The notes: generated by a model from the letters alone, not told the origin. DNA of 64,000 nt from Bacteroidales bacterium F22 (GCA_029541985.1 CP095414.1:806001-870000); one strand, 5' to 3'; positions 28,747 to 39,439 are shown, counted from the stretch's first letter. Made by a program: numbers and translations.

Positions 28747-30831
28747 TTATCTGATAAAATCAACGCGTACTTTTTTGATTCCTTGATAGTGTAATAGAGA
28801 CTTTGGATGATCTACACTTCGTAGGATACATTTAGTAAAAACGAATGTACCTCCTACGGTGGATTCGTCTAAACCGAGACGACGGTAATCAACGGCGAAA
28901 TCTTGTATCTCATTGAAGAAACAATTCTCAATATAGACATGTTCTGCATTGTAACGTCCTTTCAAATCTTTCTCTGCATTAATCGAAAATCCTCTATAGT
29001 TATCGACGAAAGAACTGTTACGGACGATTATCGAATCGGCAAAACTGTTGGGATAGGCTTTGAATACGGCTCCTCCATCAGTTTGTGAGAAATGGGAAAA
29101 ATCACAGGATTCAATATCGAGTATATAGTTCTTACAGGCTGTCTTGGCTGTTGTAATCGCATATTTGGCTTGGAGATCTTTATAGATGCCTTGGAGAGTG
29201 AGCCCTTGAAGAGTCAAACGTCCTCCTTGGATTTCGAAACCAACCACCGTGTTTTTTTCTCCGCCAAAAACAAGTATAGCCTTTTTATCTGACGCTGAAT
29301 TTGTCTGACCATACAAACTGCGAATCATGATTCTTTTATTGATCTTGATACGTTTGGTATTGACATACTCCCCTGGTTTGAGGGTTATCGTGTCGCCACA
29401 TTGCGCTTTCTTCACTGCATCATAAAGGACATTTTTTCCAGCAGTCAAAACCATATTGTGATGGACAGCTGGATGATTACTCATAAGGGCTTTTCGGTAC
29501 CATGAGGCACCGACTTCTGAAGGAGTCAAATAGTGTTTGTTCATCAAGTCGAGCACACCTACTGAATCACTTACTGGAAGTTGATAGCCATGCCACTTGA
29601 CGAAGGTTAGTTTCGCTGGCACGGACGCTGCAGTTGCTCCTTGAGGTCCTTCAATCATGTTACGATCCCAATGGATATCAGCTCCTTGTTGTAAGGTGGT
29701 TATCAGGCTTTCTCCTTGAGGACAATAAACGAGGTTTTGTTGCATCAACAGATTCTTAGGCATCATATCACGAGCTCGTTCTCCTGCTCCTACGCACAAG
29801 CCAATTGCTGCATTACAATCAAATATGGTATTGTGTCTGACAGTGACATCTACGACTTGGTCATATCCGTTTAGTGGTGAATTTTTTATTCCATTCATCA
29901 CGGTGAGTGCACTTCTAAATCCATCACCACCAGTACCTATGATGAGGTTATCTTCGACGACATGCCCGGCATTGATGATACGAATACCTCCCGTTCCTGG
30001 TCGGTTCTGACCATCAATGATATTACCAATGACATGATTGCGGTCTCCATGACGGAGTGTCAATCCTCCTTCACAACCAACGAAGGTATTGTTCTTGATG
30101 ACGTTCTCACAAGACTTGATAGAGATGATCTCTACTTCGCCACTGCATCGGTCAAAGAGGTTCTCTTCGACGAGGGTGCGTGAATTGCGTTTACTCACGA
30201 AACTAGTTCCGATACGGATGGTCTCACCGCCATTAGAACCTAAAGCTGGTCGAGGACCGAAATAGTTGTGAAAGATGTGATGGTGATTGTCATCACTGCG
30301 ATCATTCTCTGGCCATACAACAAGGGTTACCCCCTTGTTGCGTTTATGAGCCAAATAGCAGTTGGAGACTGTATTGTTCTTTCCCCACAAGCTGACGTAG
30401 CTACTTTGGTTCGTCTTGACTGCTGGATTGTAGTCATCGACTACACATTCAGTCACAGTACTGTTGTTCGCATAATCGTCTTTAGAAGTTCTAAATTCGA
30501 TGACATATCCTTTATCAAGTCCTCCATTGACAAATTTGAGTCCTTTGACTTGGATATAATCGCCTGAGAAGCGAATAGAAGACGTTCCCTCAAGACTTGC
30601 TCCTCCTAAGGTCTCTGGAATCACGACGATAGGAGCTGCAGCGGTACCATGCATCCGCTTGAGAACGATATGGGCATCTTTCCAAGTTCCATTTCTCATG
30701 AGTAAAGTATCTCCAGGAGCGAGTTCCTCTGCGAGATTGTTCATTTGTTCGGCTGTACTCACTTTATGGGTATGGGCACTAGCAAGCCCCATACTCATAA
30801 GTAAACAACCGATGGTTAGATATTTTTTCAT
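28747..30831 (-). CDS. PL6-family alginate lyase
   Basis: A 694-residue secreted parallel beta-helix lyase (signal peptide ending GLASA). The Ca2+ and catalytic region matches PL6: NGGETIRIG, then EVEIISIKS with Lys239 and GGLTLRHGDRN with Arg260. The 21-residue spacing between Lys and Arg equals that of Pedobacter chondroitinase B (Lys250/Arg271). PL6 members cleave alginate or dermatan by beta-elimination; the rest of this locus (PL17, KdgF, DEH-type reductase) points to alginate. The C-terminal third is a second helix-rich or beta-helical domain. It is the last gene of the operon. Confidence 0.9.
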   Translation of the reverse strand: MKKYLTIGCLLMSMGLASAHTHKVSTAEQMNNLAEELAPGDTLLMRNGTWKDAHIVLKRMHGTAAAPIVVIPETLGGASLEGTSSIRFSGDYIQVKGLKFVNGGLDKGYVIEFRTSKDDYANNSTVTECVVDDYNPAVKTNQSSYVSLWGKNNTVSNCYLAHKRNKGVTLVVWPENDRSDDNHHHIFHNYFGPRPALGSNGGETIRIGTSFVSKRNSRTLVEENLFDRCSGEVEIISIKSCENVIKNNTFVGCEGGLTLRHGDRNHVIGNIIDGQNRPGTGGIRIINAGHVVEDNLIIGTGGDGFRSALTVMNGIKNSPLNGYDQVVDVTVRHNTIFDCNAAIGLCVGAGERARDMMPKNLLMQQNLVYCPQGESLITTLQQGADIHWDRNMIEGPQGATAASVPAKLTFVKWHGYQLPVSDSVGVLDLMNKHYLTPSEVGASWYRKALMSNHPAVHHNMVLTAGKNVLYDAVKKAQCGDTITLKPGEYVNTKRIKINKRIMIRSLYGQTNSASDKKAILVFGGEKNTVVGFEIQGGRLTLQGLTLQGIYKDLQAKYAITTAKTACKNYILDIESCDFSHFSQTDGGAVFKAYPNSFADSIIVRNSSFVDNYRGFSINAEKDLKGRYNAEHVYIENCFFNEIQDFAVDYRRLGLDESTVGGTFVFTKCILRSVDHPKSLLHYQGIKKVRVDFIR

Positions 30832-30855
30832 TATTTCTTTATTTATCTATACTAT

Positions 30856-32334
30856 TTATTTCTGCCAGATGATATCAAATTTCAATTCTGGGATACGTCC
30901 ATTGACTGCTTCTTGAGGCATCTCAGTGAAATGAATGATTCCGTTCTTACCGGTAGTTTCATTGCGAACCCATCCATAAGAGTAATCATTGATTGCGAAA
31001 TAAGATGATTTCCATCCTTTATCACTTGTCGTTCTGAAAATCTTTGGCGTACCAGTATCTGGTGTAGCAGCAGTACCAAAGAATTCATCATTGAGATAGA
31101 CGATAGTACCTGCATTGTATGCGTCGATGATACGAGCATCTTCAGCATCATCTGGCTGGAGTACACGGAATTTTGTAACCGTTCCTTCTGCACCGTAGAA
31201 AGCATTCCAAGTACCATCACGTGGATCGATTGATACTCCATCACACTTATAATTTTTCACGGTATTGGTTGCCTTGTAAGGAGCATATAGTTGAACATAT
31301 CCACTCTGATCATAGAGGAAGAAGTCGATTTGCTTCATAGAGCCTTGGGCATCACAACTGTGATAGATAGTTCCTGTCTCACAGTCATAGAAGCATTTCT
31401 CTGTACCTCCATATTTGATACGAGCACTCAACAAGACATTGTTGTGAGTGTAGTAACGTGGCTCATTTGGATCGGCCAAGGCACTGAAGGTATCTATAAG
31501 CGTCATCGTTTTGACTCCGTAATAGGTTCCAGTAAGCGCACCATCTACTTCTGCCTCGAAATGGTCAGTAGGCACATCGACGAAGACTTCAGTACTTGAT
31601 TGGGAGATGATGGTTAGCTTAAGGTCGCCTACATAGAAGGCATCGAACAAATCAAGATTCTCTCCTTCGATAAGTACGGGATTGTATTTGGTTACTGAAG
31701 TAGGTACACTGGTAATCAATGGTTTCTTCTTGGTTACGACAAAACCTTTATCCCATAGCACAACTCGCTTCTCGGCTGAACCATCATAGTAGTCCATTGC
31801 CAAGTCTGTAGGGTCTTCACTATCATAAAATGGCACCTCGAAGACGATTTCTTTCTCTGTCTGTGAGATGATAGTAGACTTGATGCCAGCTATCATGATA
31901 GAATCTACGAAATTTAAATTCTCTCCATTCACCAAGACATTGCTATAGACACTAGCTTCCGATGGTAAATCTTCAAACTTTGGGGTAGAATAAGTAATCT
32001 GAAATTCACCTTCTGAAGTGGATTCCCCTACTGAATTGATTAAGGTCACTTTACCATCTCGAGAGGTCTTAGTGATTTCAGCGATAAGCAGACTTCCATT
32101 TACTCTGAAGAGGATATTTGCTTCTCCTCCACCGACAGTAATATGGTCTACATATTCTAGATTCGTACCCGTCACAGATACCTGGGTACCTACCACACCA
32201 CTCATTGGTTCGAAGGAATCAATGATAGGGGCTACTTTTTCTTGAGATTCTATAGTGGTCGTCTCATCACAGCTCACAAATGTCATAGTGAGCAGTATGA
32301 GGACTACGCTTGTTATTGTTTTCAAAACTTTCAT
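30856..32334 (-). CDS. surface glycan-binding lipoprotein with IPT/TIG domains (SusE/F position)
   Basis: A 492-residue lipoprotein (LTMTFVSCDET). Three successive IPT/TIG-like Ig folds are visible, each with a GxxVxxxGxNL pattern (near residues 38-115, 118-200 and 215-290). The C-terminal ~200 residues are Trp- and Tyr-rich, as in carbohydrate-binding ends of such proteins. It should sit on the outer surface and bind alginate for the SusC/SusD importer. It is 40 bases downstream of susD and 24 upstream of PL6. Confidence 0.85.
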   Translation of the reverse strand: MKVLKTITSVVLILLTMTFVSCDETTTIESQEKVAPIIDSFEPMSGVVGTQVSVTGTNLEYVDHITVGGGEANILFRVNGSLLIAEITKTSRDGKVTLINSVGESTSEGEFQITYSTPKFEDLPSEASVYSNVLVNGENLNFVDSIMIAGIKSTIISQTEKEIVFEVPFYDSEDPTDLAMDYYDGSAEKRVVLWDKGFVVTKKKPLITSVPTSVTKYNPVLIEGENLDLFDAFYVGDLKLTIISQSSTEVFVDVPTDHFEAEVDGALTGTYYGVKTMTLIDTFSALADPNEPRYYTHNNVLLSARIKYGGTEKCFYDCETGTIYHSCDAQGSMKQIDFFLYDQSGYVQLYAPYKATNTVKNYKCDGVSIDPRDGTWNAFYGAEGTVTKFRVLQPDDAEDARIIDAYNAGTIVYLNDEFFGTAATPDTGTPKIFRTTSDKGWKSSYFAINDYSYGWVRNETTGKNGIIHFTEMPQEAVNGRIPELKFDIIWQK

Positions 32335-32373
32335 AGTGTTTTGTTTTAAATGATATTTCTACAATGATGAGGT

Positions 32374-33837
32374 TTAGTAACCTACATTTTGTGTGATATT
32401 AGTATTCACATCGATTTCTTTCTGAGGGATCGGAAGGAGTAGCGTATTTTGATTGAGTCCATCGATACCGGATACCTCTTCGTAATATTGTTCCTCCACA
32501 TAGTGGTTATTGATTGTCATGACTGCCGTATTGTTGCGCAACAAATCATACCATCTTTTGTTTTCGAAAGCGAATTCTAGACGTCGCTCTTTAGCTATCG
32601 CAACTCGCATATCATATTTGTTTGCAAAAGCTGATGCGGCAACTTCTTTTAGTCCAGCACGCATATGTACTTCATTGTATAGTCCGCGAGCGGCTTCTGG
32701 TCCGTTCACTTCATTTTGTACAGCCGCATAGAGCAAGATCACATCCGAAAAACGAAGGATAGGCCAATCTTTATCTCCATCATTTTTTATCGTTACAGGA
32801 GAGGTGAATTTGGTGATGTAGCGCATATCTACGATTGTTCCATCTTCTTTGGTATAGGTTTGCTTTAGGCATACATCCTTACGGGTATCACTACTGGAGA
32901 ATAACCCAGTGATGCTACTGGTAGGATAATTGTATCCCTTACCATCTCCATTGACTACTGCAGCACCACTTTGCTGAGGAGCAAAAAGGTTACCAAAGGC
33001 AGAGCCGAGACCGATACCACCTGAGGTATAGCGTACAGCGAAAAGAATCTCTTTGTTCATCTCATTGTCTATAGAGAATACATCGGCATAGTTGTCTTCC
33101 AACTCAAAACCACTATTGGTATAGACATCTTTGAGTAGATTGAGGGTCGTTTCATCATATTTACCTTCATTCATATAGAGGTCGGCAAGCATGGTCTTTG
33201 CTACCCAAGAGGTCACACGTCCTAGCTCATCTTCTTCTCTACTATCTGGAAGAAGGTCTGCCGCGGCGGCAAATTCACCTTCTAGCCAAGTATATACTTC
33301 AGCTACTGTAGTTCGTTGTGTCGATTTCGCTTGTTCAGCAGAGATGCGTTCGGTAACTAAGAATACAGGACCGAACAAACGTACGAGATTGAAGTATTCA
33401 TAGGCTCTTAGAAGTCTAGCTTCCCCTTCGTAATGGTTACGGGTATCGCCTTCATCCATCACATCGATATGTTTCAATACGGTATTGCAACGAGCAATCT
33501 CGTTATATACGGCCACCCAATAGTCATATACATGACTGTTTGTAGCAGAGATCTTGCTTTGGTCAAATTCGAATAACAACAAGTTAGAAGTAGAAGTCGA
33601 AACCGTATTATAAGGTCTCGTATTGTCAGAGCGAAGTTCTGTCAGTACCCATTCTTCGGACATTGGAGCTTGTAATCCATTGTAACAAGCGACCACTGCT
33701 GCATTTATTTCACTCGCATTTTTATAGTAAGAGCCCTCACCTATTTCGGATATAGGTTGCAATTCAAGACTGCATCCCGTCATGAGTAAAGACATGATAC
33801 CAAAGATAGTCAGGATATAATATTTTTTCATGTTCAT
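32374..33837 (-). CDS. SusD-family glycan-binding lipoprotein (alginate PUL)
   Basis: A 487-residue RagB/SusD protein with lipobox LLMTGCSLE. Family features include the helical TPR-like fold, LRAYEYFNLVRLFGPV, and the C-terminal RRLEFAFENKRWYDLLR and LLPIPQKEID blocks. It caps the SusC barrel on the cell surface and helps capture oligosaccharides. The gene follows susC by 24 bases. An internal ATG two codons later is an alternative start. Confidence 0.95.
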   Translation of the reverse strand: MNMKKYYILTIFGIMSLLMTGCSLELQPISEIGEGSYYKNASEINAAVVACYNGLQAPMSEEWVLTELRSDNTRPYNTVSTSTSNLLLFEFDQSKISATNSHVYDYWVAVYNEIARCNTVLKHIDVMDEGDTRNHYEGEARLLRAYEYFNLVRLFGPVFLVTERISAEQAKSTQRTTVAEVYTWLEGEFAAAADLLPDSREEDELGRVTSWVAKTMLADLYMNEGKYDETTLNLLKDVYTNSGFELEDNYADVFSIDNEMNKEILFAVRYTSGGIGLGSAFGNLFAPQQSGAAVVNGDGKGYNYPTSSITGLFSSSDTRKDVCLKQTYTKEDGTIVDMRYITKFTSPVTIKNDGDKDWPILRFSDVILLYAAVQNEVNGPEAARGLYNEVHMRAGLKEVAASAFANKYDMRVAIAKERRLEFAFENKRWYDLLRNNTAVMTINNHYVEEQYYEEVSGIDGLNQNTLLLPIPQKEIDVNTNITQNVGY

Positions 33838-33861
33838 ATGATTTGATTATTTACAATAGGT

Positions 33862-36800
33862 TTAAAATCCAATCTCTAGACCGACAGAAATCGTTCTTTG
33901 CAATGGGAAAGCACCTCGTTGATAGCCTTCAATCAGTGGAGAAGAATATTGACTAGACGTACTTCTTGCTTCAGGATTGATTCCTTTGTAATCACTATTC
34001 CATAAGTAAAGTAGATTCTCTGCAGAAGCGAATACACGGACTTTAGATAAGCCCATCTTCTTCACTTGACTCTTAGGTAATTTGTAACCGATAAGGACAT
34101 TTCTTAGTGCTACATACGAAGCATCTTCGATGAGATAGTCTGTGAGTTCCCAACCGATACCACTACCATTTGCAAACGTAGGAGTTTGACCATCACCAGG
34201 ATATTCAGGAGAGATGTATCGGTCGTTAGTAAACGATTTGTCCATCTTCTTGACCTCACTGTAATAACCATCTCCATTGAGGACTTTTGCACCTTGTTCA
34301 CCTTGCAAAGCAAATGAGAAATCAAAGTTCTTTATCTTGAAACTATTGACCATACCCCATGTGAAATCAGGGAACGGATCACCAAGAGCTTGACGGTCGT
34401 TGGCATCGATAATTTTATTACCATCGGTATCTACGACTTTGAGTGTACCTTGTTCTGGAGATTTACCGACCATAAAAGTCAAACCACTGTCAGCGATTTC
34501 TTGAGCTGATTGCCAGATACCATCAGTCTTATAACCATAGTATTGGATAGATGGTTTATTGATTTCAGCGATATACACTTCACTACGTTCTCCATAATTC
34601 AAGATACGTGATTGATTGTCTCCCAATTCAATCAGACGGTTCTTGTTGGCTGAAATATTAAATGAAGTACTCCATTCGAAATTCTTGTTACGGATATTAT
34701 AAGTCTGAACTTCAAACTCGATTCCTTTGTTTCTTACTTTACCTATATTATTCCAGAAGTTAGTATATCCTGTGATCGCCATCGCTGGTTGCTCGAAGAG
34801 TAAACTATTGGTCTTTGAATAGTAGTAGTTAGCAGATACATCGATACGATTATCGAAGAGACTCAAGTCAAATCCATAGTTAAATTCACTGGTTTGCTCC
34901 CATGAGATGGTTTGGTTACCTAGAGTAGAACTAGTATTGGCAAGTCCAGAAACCAATGTGGAAGTCGTACCGAAAGTATAGTTGGCACTATTGATCTTAT
35001 CATATGCAGCATAATTAGGGATACTGTTATTACCAGACAATCCCCAGCTAGCACGCAATTTCAAACGAGAGATTTCAGGAACAGCTTTCATAAATTTCTC
35101 TTGTTCCATACGCCATCCCAATGATACTGAAGGGAAATAACCCCATCGGTTTTCTGGTCCAAATTTAGAAGAACCATCAGCACGGAAACTAGCAGAAAGA
35201 AGGTATTTGTCTTTGTAACTGTAATTGATACGTCCGAGAGCAGAAAGCAACATCTCTTTCTCACGAGTAGTATAGGTAGCCAAATCACCATCACTCTCTT
35301 CTTTAGAGATACTAGTTGCTGCATTGATGGTATGTACCATATCTGTAGGGAATCCGACACCATTGATACCAGCATATTTATAAGAATCGGAATTGATTGT
35401 CCAACCAGCCATCATATCGAAGTGATGATCACCCAGACCGAGACTGTAATTAAGAGTATTCTCACTTAGCAAATCCACCATCAATTGATTTTGATATAGA
35501 GAATAGTTTGCATCACCATCACCTTTGGCATTCATATTATGATACACGTCATATACTCTGTATTTCAAATAGAAACCATTTGAACTCTTGAAATAGAGGT
35601 TAGGAGTGATATCCACTTTGATATACATATCAGTAGACAAGCGATAATCTGTAGTGTAGCGAGATTCATTTTCCATCACACACATCGGATTGTTATTACT
35701 AGTTCCCCATGGACTAGCTGTAAATACGTTGCCATCAGCATCTGTATAATCTTGATTTTTGAAATGTCTTCCGTGAGCCCATGACCCGACAGGTTCTCCT
35801 GTGATAGCTGAAGTAGCTTCAGTATGTTTGACAGGTAACCATGAATAAGTACGGACAAAATCAGTATAGTTTGAAGCAGGGGTTTCTTTCTTTGAGTACG
35901 AAGGATTGATGTTGATCCCAACAGTCACATTCTTCGATAATTCTGTTTTCAATTTGGCACGCATATTATACTTGGTATAGTTACTGTTCACCATGATACC
36001 CTCATCATTGGTATAACTTCCAGAGAGATAATACTGTGTCTTATCTTGACCACCAGAGACACTAAATTGGGCTTTGTCTATTCGAGACACATCTTTGATG
36101 GCTACTTTCTGCCAATCAGTATAGTTGTCGATAGCAAGCCAAGACAATTCGGTCGTACCAGGACCGGTTCCGCCTTTGCTTTCTTCATCTTGAAGCATCG
36201 ATACATACTCTTGAGCAGAAGCCATGTCGTGCAATTCATAAGCAGATTTGAAACCTGTATATAGTTTAACTGAATATTTAGGTTTAGATGCTTTTCCTTT
36301 TTTTGTAGTCACCAAGATCACACCATTAGCACCACGTGAACCGTAAATAGCAGCAGAAGCAGCATCTTTCAACACCTCGATAGATTCTACATCGTTCATA
36401 TCCACGAAACTCAATCCATCGGCGATAGGATATCCATCGACAACGACAAGTGGCGTATTACTAGCACTAAGAGACCCCATACCACGTACTCGGATTTGAG
36501 GGTCTGAACCAGCTTCAGAACTTGTCTTGGTGATACTTACACCAGCGATTCGTCCTTGCAAAGCCTCATCGACACGAGCGATAGGACGGTCTTCAGCTGT
36601 TGCATCTTGAAATTTTGAGATGGCACCAGTCAAATGTGATTTCTTCTGAACACCATAACCCACGACCACAACTTCTTGTAGTGCTTGTGCATCTTCTTTG
36701 AGTTGAATGACTAAATTCTTTTTTCCATTGAGAGCAACGTTTTTTGTCTGATATCCTAAATAAGAAACAAGGATATGCGCTTTAAGATTGGGTACCTCTA

Positions 36801-36984
36801 GATTAAAGTATCCATCAAAATTAGTAATAGCACCGATGCTACTACCTTCAACTTTCAGTGTGACCCCAATCATAGGTTGTTGATTCTGGTCAACTACTCG
36901 TCCTGTTATTTGGCTTTGAGCCTGAGCAAAAACAGTCGTGCACAGACATAGCACCGCTATAAGGAGTAATTTGTAATTTTTCAT
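33862..36984 (-). CDS. SusC-family TonB-dependent transporter (alginate PUL)
   Basis: A 1040-residue outer-membrane importer. After the signal peptide come a CarboxypepD-regulatory-like domain (about 25-100), a TonB-box-like stretch with EVVVVGYGVQKKSHLTGA, the plug (IRVRGMGSLSASNTPLVVVDG, then the YGSRGANGVILVTTKKG SusC hallmark), and the beta-barrel ending in an aromatic (GLEIGF). It imports alginate oligosaccharides with SusD using TonB energy. I see no promoter in the 113 bases upstream, so it is probably read through from the PL17 promoter. Confidence 0.96.
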   Translation of the reverse strand: MKNYKLLLIAVLCLCTTVFAQAQSQITGRVVDQNQQPMIGVTLKVEGSSIGAITNFDGYFNLEVPNLKAHILVSYLGYQTKNVALNGKKNLVIQLKEDAQALQEVVVVGYGVQKKSHLTGAISKFQDATAEDRPIARVDEALQGRIAGVSITKTSSEAGSDPQIRVRGMGSLSASNTPLVVVDGYPIADGLSFVDMNDVESIEVLKDAASAAIYGSRGANGVILVTTKKGKASKPKYSVKLYTGFKSAYELHDMASAQEYVSMLQDEESKGGTGPGTTELSWLAIDNYTDWQKVAIKDVSRIDKAQFSVSGGQDKTQYYLSGSYTNDEGIMVNSNYTKYNMRAKLKTELSKNVTVGININPSYSKKETPASNYTDFVRTYSWLPVKHTEATSAITGEPVGSWAHGRHFKNQDYTDADGNVFTASPWGTSNNNPMCVMENESRYTTDYRLSTDMYIKVDITPNLYFKSSNGFYLKYRVYDVYHNMNAKGDGDANYSLYQNQLMVDLLSENTLNYSLGLGDHHFDMMAGWTINSDSYKYAGINGVGFPTDMVHTINAATSISKEESDGDLATYTTREKEMLLSALGRINYSYKDKYLLSASFRADGSSKFGPENRWGYFPSVSLGWRMEQEKFMKAVPEISRLKLRASWGLSGNNSIPNYAAYDKINSANYTFGTTSTLVSGLANTSSTLGNQTISWEQTSEFNYGFDLSLFDNRIDVSANYYYSKTNSLLFEQPAMAITGYTNFWNNIGKVRNKGIEFEVQTYNIRNKNFEWSTSFNISANKNRLIELGDNQSRILNYGERSEVYIAEINKPSIQYYGYKTDGIWQSAQEIADSGLTFMVGKSPEQGTLKVVDTDGNKIIDANDRQALGDPFPDFTWGMVNSFKIKNFDFSFALQGEQGAKVLNGDGYYSEVKKMDKSFTNDRYISPEYPGDGQTPTFANGSGIGWELTDYLIEDASYVALRNVLIGYKLPKSQVKKMGLSKVRVFASAENLLYLWNSDYKGINPEARSTSSQYSSPLIEGYQRGAFPLQRTISVGLEIGF

Positions 36985-37024
36985 GTATTCACTGTGTTAG
37001 ACAATAATAAAATGATAGGATGCA

Positions 37025-37052
37025 ATGATGAACGAAAAATTTCGTTCATCAT
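37025..37052 (-). promoter_or_regulatory. perfect 12-bp inverted repeat between the SDR and SusC genes
   Basis: ATGATGAACGAA (37025-37036), AAAT, TTCGTTCATCAT (37041-37052). No T-run follows on the minus strand, so it is more likely an RNA-stabilising or processing hairpin, or an operator, than a terminator. It could set different mRNA levels for the metabolic and the import halves of the operon. Confidence 0.5.
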
Positions 37053-37097
37053 GACATACCTTTCACTCTTTGTATACTTTAGATTTAAGACTAATGC

Positions 37098-37850
37098 TTA
37101 TGAGAAATACATACCACCGTTAATATCAATATTTGTTCCAGTAATGTAATCAGATTCCTCAGAAGCTAGAAATGCAACGAGTTGTGCTACATCTTCTGCA
37201 GTACCCTCGCGGCGAAGTGGATATACCCCTTTCATACGTTCACGATTTTCAGGAGTATTGAAACGATCATGGAAAGAAGTAGCAATGGTACCAGGAGCCA
37301 ATGCGTTACTACGAATTCCCTGAGGGCCTAATTCTTTCGCCATAGCAAAAGTAAATGATTCTACAGCACCTTTAGCTGTTGCATATAGAGAAGCACCAGG
37401 GCCACCACCATCTTTAGCTGCAAGAGAAGAGAAGTTCACGATAGAACTATGTTTAGGCATATAAGGCACTACTTCACGAGTACACAACCAAGCAGATTTC
37501 AAGTTGACATCCATCAAGAAATTGTACCATTTCTCATCTTGTTCGACTACTTTCTTTCTACCTACGATACCACCTACTACGTTGACAAGTACATGAATCT
37601 CTTTCCCGAAAGCTTTTACTCCTTCAGCTACAAGACGTTTCACATCTTCTGCCTTAGTCATATCTCCTTGAACTAAGATGCAACTTCCACCTACTTGTTC
37701 AATCATCTTTTTAGTTTCCTCAGCATCATCTTTGTTGTCGAAATAGTTGACTACAACTTTAGCTCCTTCTTCTGCCAATTTCACAGAGACTGCACGGCCA
37801 ATGTCACGTGCTCCACCAGTAACGATGGCTACTTTGTTTTCAAGTTTCAT
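37098..37850 (-). CDS. SDR-family reductase, probable DEH reductase
   Basis: A 250-residue short-chain dehydrogenase. NAD(P) motif VTGGARDIGRA near residue 9, the VNVVGG strand, and the catalytic SLYATAKGA with Tyr and Lys are present; GGMYFS ends the protein. The frame is open to 37898 but MKLENKVAIVTGG at 37850 is the natural start. In alginate loci such enzymes reduce 4-deoxy-L-erythro-5-hexoseulose uronate (DEH) to 2-keto-3-deoxygluconate; that role is inferred from the neighbours. MFS gene upstream, SusC gene downstream. Confidence 0.87.
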   Translation of the reverse strand: MKLENKVAIVTGGARDIGRAVSVKLAEEGAKVVVNYFDNKDDAEETKKMIEQVGGSCILVQGDMTKAEDVKRLVAEGVKAFGKEIHVLVNVVGGIVGRKKVVEQDEKWYNFLMDVNLKSAWLCTREVVPYMPKHSSIVNFSSLAAKDGGGPGASLYATAKGAVESFTFAMAKELGPQGIRSNALAPGTIATSFHDRFNTPENRERMKGVYPLRREGTAEDVAQLVAFLASEESDYITGTNIDINGGMYFS

Positions 37851-37915
37851 CTTTAAAATATTTAATTTGTTTGTTTTGCCAGACACTATGTCTAGCATTC
37901 ATTGTAAATTCGTTA

Positions 37916-39439
37916 TTAATTCATTTGTTTATAGTCACAAGTACCTTCGCAATGATCTCCAGCTCCTGGCTTATGACCTCTTAATGAGAGCATCACCGAG
38001 AGAATAGAAAGCGGAGCGAGCATCGCACCCATGACAAAGAAAAGTGTCCAATTACCACCAGTGGTCAATTGAGGCACTAGATACATCGTAATCAGTACCC
38101 CCAATACAGCAGAGAAACCTCCTAGACCGGCTAACGAACCGACAGACTTTCCGGTATGTAAATCACAAGCCAAGGTCTGAATATTCGTAATGATAAATTG
38201 GAATCCTCCTAAGATGAAAGCCATCAAGGTGACAGCCATCAGTGCCGATTGAGCATATGCCGCAAGCACCATGCTTGGAAGGACGATGACACAACCAATA
38301 TACATGGTCACTTTACGTGCCTTCAATACAGGATATCCGCGTTTGATAAGTGCTCCAGAAGTCCATCCTCCACTCAAACTACCGACGGCAGCTCCTACAT
38401 AAGGAATCCATGCTGACATTGCGATCTCCTTGATATCGAGATGGAAAACCTCCATCAAGTAGATAGGAAGCCAAGTGACAAACATCCACCAGATAGGATC
38501 CAGGAAAAAACGTCCTAGAATCACAGAGTAACTATTCTTATCTTTTAGCAAAGCCCCCCAACTCAGAGGCTTGTCATCGATAGAAACCATCTTTGGTTGA
38601 CCACTTTCGATGAGTTCACGCTCTTGGTCAGTAATCCATGGATGTTCCTTTGGCGACTTCTTATTGATAATCAACCAAGGAATTACCCAAAGCAACCCGA
38701 GGCTACCCACAATCATAAATGTCACATGCCATCCTGAATAGAGGTACAATAAAGGGATGATTACAGGAGCAATCACACTACCCACAGAAGCCGAAGCTCC
38801 AAATACCCCTTGTGCAAAAGCGCGCTCCTTGGTAGGAAACCACTCAGCATTGGATTTTGTCGTGCCAGGCCAAGGTCCAGCCTCTCCCAATCCAAGGGTA
38901 ATACGGAAGAATGAAAGAGACTTGATTCCTACCGCCATAGACGTCAAGGCATCTGACAGTCCCCAGATAATCGCCGAGATAGCAAATCCCCTGCGCGTAC
39001 CTATCTTATCATAGATTTTTCCAGAGACCAGTTGACTGATCCCATAAGCCACCATGAAACACATAGTAATCCATGCTAGATACTCCTTAGCCTGTTTGTT
39101 CTGGGCAGCCTCATCAAGGGTGGTATCCACAAAGCCAAGGTCTTTGGCAATCCCACCACGTTTAGTATAAATAAGCATTCCATCATTCGACTCAGTTGCT
39201 TCAGCAGCTGGAACTATAGCTATAGGATTTCCCTTTTTATCATAGAGTTGATAGTTAGTCCCCGTCTGGTCAGCTACTGCCACACTAGTCATTCCTGGTT
39301 TAAATTCGCGAGCTATTTCATATTTGCTAGTGACATTTGCTACCCACATATAATTGAGTGTTCCCCTATCCAAGTAGTTAATGATAGTCACCAAAGCAAT
39401 CAATGATAATATAACCCATCGTAGGTTCTTAATTTTCAT
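37916..39439 (-). CDS. MFS transporter, hexuronate (ACS-type) family, with large first loop
   Basis: A 507-residue inner-membrane permease. The anion:cation symporter type is suggested by NYLDRGTLNY in helix 1, GEAGPWPGTTKSNAEWFPTKERA after helix 4, and the GKIYDKIGTRRG loop. It probably imports unsaturated monouronate or DEH from the periplasm. Between helix 1 and helix 2, residues about 36-115 form a hydrophilic insert far longer than the usual short loop of ExuT-like carriers. The gene lies between kdgF (17 bases) and the SDR. Confidence 0.88.
   Translation of the reverse strand: MKIKNLRWVILSLIALVTIINYLDRGTLNYMWVANVTSKYEIAREFKPGMTSVAVADQTGTNYQLYDKKGNPIAIVPAAEATESNDGMLIYTKRGGIAKDLGFVDTTLDEAAQNKQAKEYLAWITMCFMVAYGISQLVSGKIYDKIGTRRGFAISAIIWGLSDALTSMAVGIKSLSFFRITLGLGEAGPWPGTTKSNAEWFPTKERAFAQGVFGASASVGSVIAPVIIPLLYLYSGWHVTFMIVGSLGLLWVIPWLIINKKSPKEHPWITDQERELIESGQPKMVSIDDKPLSWGALLKDKNSYSVILGRFFLDPIWWMFVTWLPIYLMEVFHLDIKEIAMSAWIPYVGAAVGSLSGGWTSGALIKRGYPVLKARKVTMYIGCVIVLPSMVLAAYAQSALMAVTLMAFILGGFQFIITNIQTLACDLHTGKSVGSLAGLGGFSAVLGVLITMYLVPQLTTGGNWTLFFVMGAMLAPLSILSVMLSLRGHKPGAGDHCEGTCDYKQMN

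Noticed and set aside
37025..37052. Terminator call for the hairpin between the SDR and SusC genes
   Set aside because: No T-run on the minus strand and no promoter for susC after it; full termination would silence the importer.
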